Source: JBBECJ01 sp963763325 | GTDB lineage: Bacteria > Chloroflexota > Chloroflexia > Thermomicrobiales > CFX8 | DNA length: 64,000 nucleotides | Direction: 5' to 3' | Assembly (NCBI GenBank): GCA_963763325.1 | Contig: CAVXOL010000025.1 | Span: 248,001-312,000, forward strand | In this document: in pieces, positions 62,235 through 64,000 of the stretch | How the letters are laid out: every line of letters starts with the position of its first letter | Position numbering within the stretch: the first letter of the stretch is position 1 | Notes under the pieces: model-generated | Databases searched by the model: none | Told to the model about the DNA's origin: nothing | Seen by the model: the letters and a program-made list of their open reading frames with translations, nothing else | Made by a program: the position numbers and the translations under genes

Positions 62235-64000
62235 GAATCCAGATCCTCGGCGGCGGCCCTGCCGGGCTGTATGCCGCGCTGCTGTTGAAGAAGTCCCACC
62301 CTGACTGGCAGATCGAGCTGACCGAGCGCAACCCGCGCGACGCGACCTACGGCTGGGGCGTCGTCTTCTCCGACCGGACACTCTCCGGTCTGCACGAGGC
62401 AGATATTCGTACCTCGATCCCAGATCACCGACAGCTTCGTCCTCTGGGAAGCGATCGACGTCCACTTCCGCGACCAACTCGTGCGCTGCGATGGTCACGC
62501 GTTCGCCGGCATCGGGCGTAAGCGGCTGCTCAACATCCTGCAATCGCGCTGCGAGGAGCTTGGCGTCACACTGCGCTTCGAGACGGAGGTCGCCGACCCG
62601 GAGCAACTGCGGGCTGACTGCGACCTGCTCATCGCCGCCGACGGCGTGAACTCGCGCACGCGAGCAATACACGCCGGCACCTTCCAGCCGATCGACGAGC
62701 GAGGGCAAGGCGCGCTTCGTCTGGTACGGCACTGACAAGCCACTCGATGCCTTCACATTCATCCTGCGAGACACCGAGTACGGACTTTTCACCGTCCACG
62801 CCTACCCGTTCGACGCGACGACCAGCACGTTCATCGTCGAATGTCACGAGGAGACGTGGCGCAATGCCGGTCTCGACCAGATGGACGAGGCCGCGAGTAT
62901 GGCCTTCTGCGAGACGCTGTTCGCCGATCATCTCGGGAACCACCGGCTACTCTCCAATCGCTCGCTCTGGCTCTCATTCACGACGCTCAAATGTCGTCGC
63001 TGGGTCCACGAGAACGTCGTCCTGCTCGGCGACGCGGCCCACACCGCCCACTTCTCGATCGGCTCCGGCACGAAGCTGGCGCTGGAGGACTCGATCGCGC
63101 TGGCGCAGGCCTTCGAGCAGCACGACGACCTGACGGCAGCGCTCCGCACATATCGAGCAGGCGCGACGCCCGCGCGTCGAAGCCACCCAGCGCGCCGCCG
63201 CCGAGAGCCAGCGCTACTTCGAGAACGTCCGCCGCTACCGTGGCTACGAGCCGCTGCAGTTTGCGTTCCATCTGCTGACACGCTCCGGAAGGATCACCTG
63301 GGACAACCTGCGCGGCCGTGACCCGTACTTCGTTGCCGATGTCGAACGCTGGTATCAGGCATCAGCACGGCGGACAGAGAGCGACGGCCCCTTACTCATC
63401 ACGCCACCGCCGATGTTCACGCCGCTCACGCTCCGTGACCTCACGGTTCCGAATCGCGTCGTCATGTCGCCAGTGCCAGCGTTCATGGCCACGGACGGCC
63501 TAGCCGAATGAAGATCATTCGACCGAGTTGACAACGTTAGCGATTGGCGGCGCAGGTCTCGTCCTGGCGGGCTCAGTCGCCGTTTCAGCACTGGGCCGGG
63601 TCACGCCGGGCGACACCGGCATCTACACCGACGGACAGGCGTCTGCCTGGCAGGAGATCGTCTCAACGCTCCACGCACGATCAGACGCGAAGGTCGGGAT
63701 CACGCTTGCACACGCCGGCCGGCGCGGCGCGACCAGACCGCGTGACGGCGGCCTCGACCGTCCGCTCCGCGAAGGCAGCTGGCCATTGATCGCTCCGTCC
63801 GCAATCCCGTATGGCCCCGGCAATCAGGCGCCCGCCGCAATGACCTGCGACGACATCAGTCGAGTACAGGACGAGTACACGTCCGCCACAATTCGTGCAG
63901 CCGACGCTGGCTTTGAGCTCATCCAGATCGACATGGCCCACGGCGGACTGCTGGCCAGCTTTCTCTCGCCGCTCACCAACCAGCGTGACGACGAATACGG
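62231..64000 (+). pseudogene. 2-aminobenzoyl-/salicylyl-CoA monooxygenase, FAD + Old-yellow-enzyme domains, frameshifted and cut by window edge
   Basis: A two-domain flavoenzyme of the 2-aminobenzoyl-CoA monooxygenase/reductase and salicylyl-CoA 5-hydroxylase type. The N-terminal FAD monooxygenase half begins MRIQILGGGPAGLYAALLLK (GxGPAG) and continues with GWGVVFSDRTLSGLHEADI, then, after a shift near 62417, GHAFAGIGRKRLLNILQSRC and DLLIAADGVNSRTRAIHAG. After a shift near 62700 come TEYGLFTVHAYPFDATTSTF and VVLLGDAAHTAHFSIGSGTK (second FAD motif GDAAH). After one near 63170 comes VEATQRAAAESQRYFENVRR, and after one near 63505 the flavin-barrel half, LAHAGRRGATRPRDGG and PLIAPSAIPYGPGNQ. It continues past 64000. 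Confidence 0.85.

Noticed and set aside
61578..62792. 404-residue frame opposite the LLM and monooxygenase genes
   Set aside because: It is a high-GC shadow frame with arginine-rich low-complexity sequence and no family motif.

Overview
The window is high-GC, gene-dense bacterial DNA. Operons are short, overlaps of the GTGA/TAATG type are common, and genes run on both strands. The gene mix points to an aerobic heterotroph, most likely a Chloroflexota bacterium of the Thermomicrobia kind: F420/FMN-dependent luciferase-like oxidoreductases, Ldh-family dehydrogenases, oligoendopeptidase F, a DUF3618/holin-like stress module, a STAND-TPR regulator and a leucine-degradation set. This is an inference from content; no rRNA or tRNA was found to anchor it. 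No prophage, insertion sequence or CRISPR array was recognised.

Layout. 1-0.9 kb: the end of an MFS exporter, then a DinB protein. 1.6-6.8 kb: leucine/isovalerate catabolism (methylcrotonyl-CoA carboxylase beta, methylglutaconyl-CoA hydratase, biotin-carrying alpha subunit, HMG-CoA lyase); all four genes are interrupted by frameshifts. 6.8-15.6 kb: a receiver-only regulator, an arginase-fold protein, two ABC ATPase/permease pairs, a sugar-nucleotide epimerase, moaA and a second DinB protein. 15.8-18.6 kb: a three-gene stress/envelope module (LEA-like coil protein, DUF1469 holin-like protein, DUF3618 protein with repeated anchors) closed by a strong terminator. 18.6-33.8 kb: an alpha/beta hydrolase, a PLP decarboxylase coupled to an APH-fold kinase, an ArsR regulator, an overlapping operon (PAS/GAF histidine kinase, ZapE ATPase, cupin), a class II aldolase-like gene coupled to an unknown gene, PepF, a phosphoesterase and a uracil permease. 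34-44 kb: a thiol-dioxygenase-like cupin, a GH172 (DUF2961) enzyme, signal peptidase I, proline dehydrogenase, a STAND-TPR regulator, a PQQ-type lipoprotein, a methyltransferase and an MFS transporter. 44.5-53.8 kb: a shredded iron alcohol dehydrogenase, GDPD, a CpsB-type PHP phosphatase, a small dimeric alpha/beta-barrel protein behind a structured leader, a CoA ligase, two tandem Ldh-family dehydrogenases, a NylB/beta-lactamase-fold hydrolase and a Uma2 protein. 53.9-64 kb: an aromatic CoA-thioester catabolic island (four luciferase-like oxidoreductases, a PLP lyase, RidA, an SDR, a 2-aminobenzoate-CoA-type ligase and a two-domain anthraniloyl/salicylyl-CoA monooxygenase running off the end).

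Two patterns cut across the window. Apparent single-base frameshifts are numerous but confined to catabolic genes at 1.6-6.3 kb and after 44.6 kb, while the roughly 30 genes between are intact. The encoded protein continues with good conservation across each break, so either local sequence error or very recent decay is likely. Second, many gene ends carry inverted or direct repeats built from short iterated purine-rich words (for example GGGAATC twice, or AGGGAYGTAG), which look like a home-grown family of terminator or intergenic elements.
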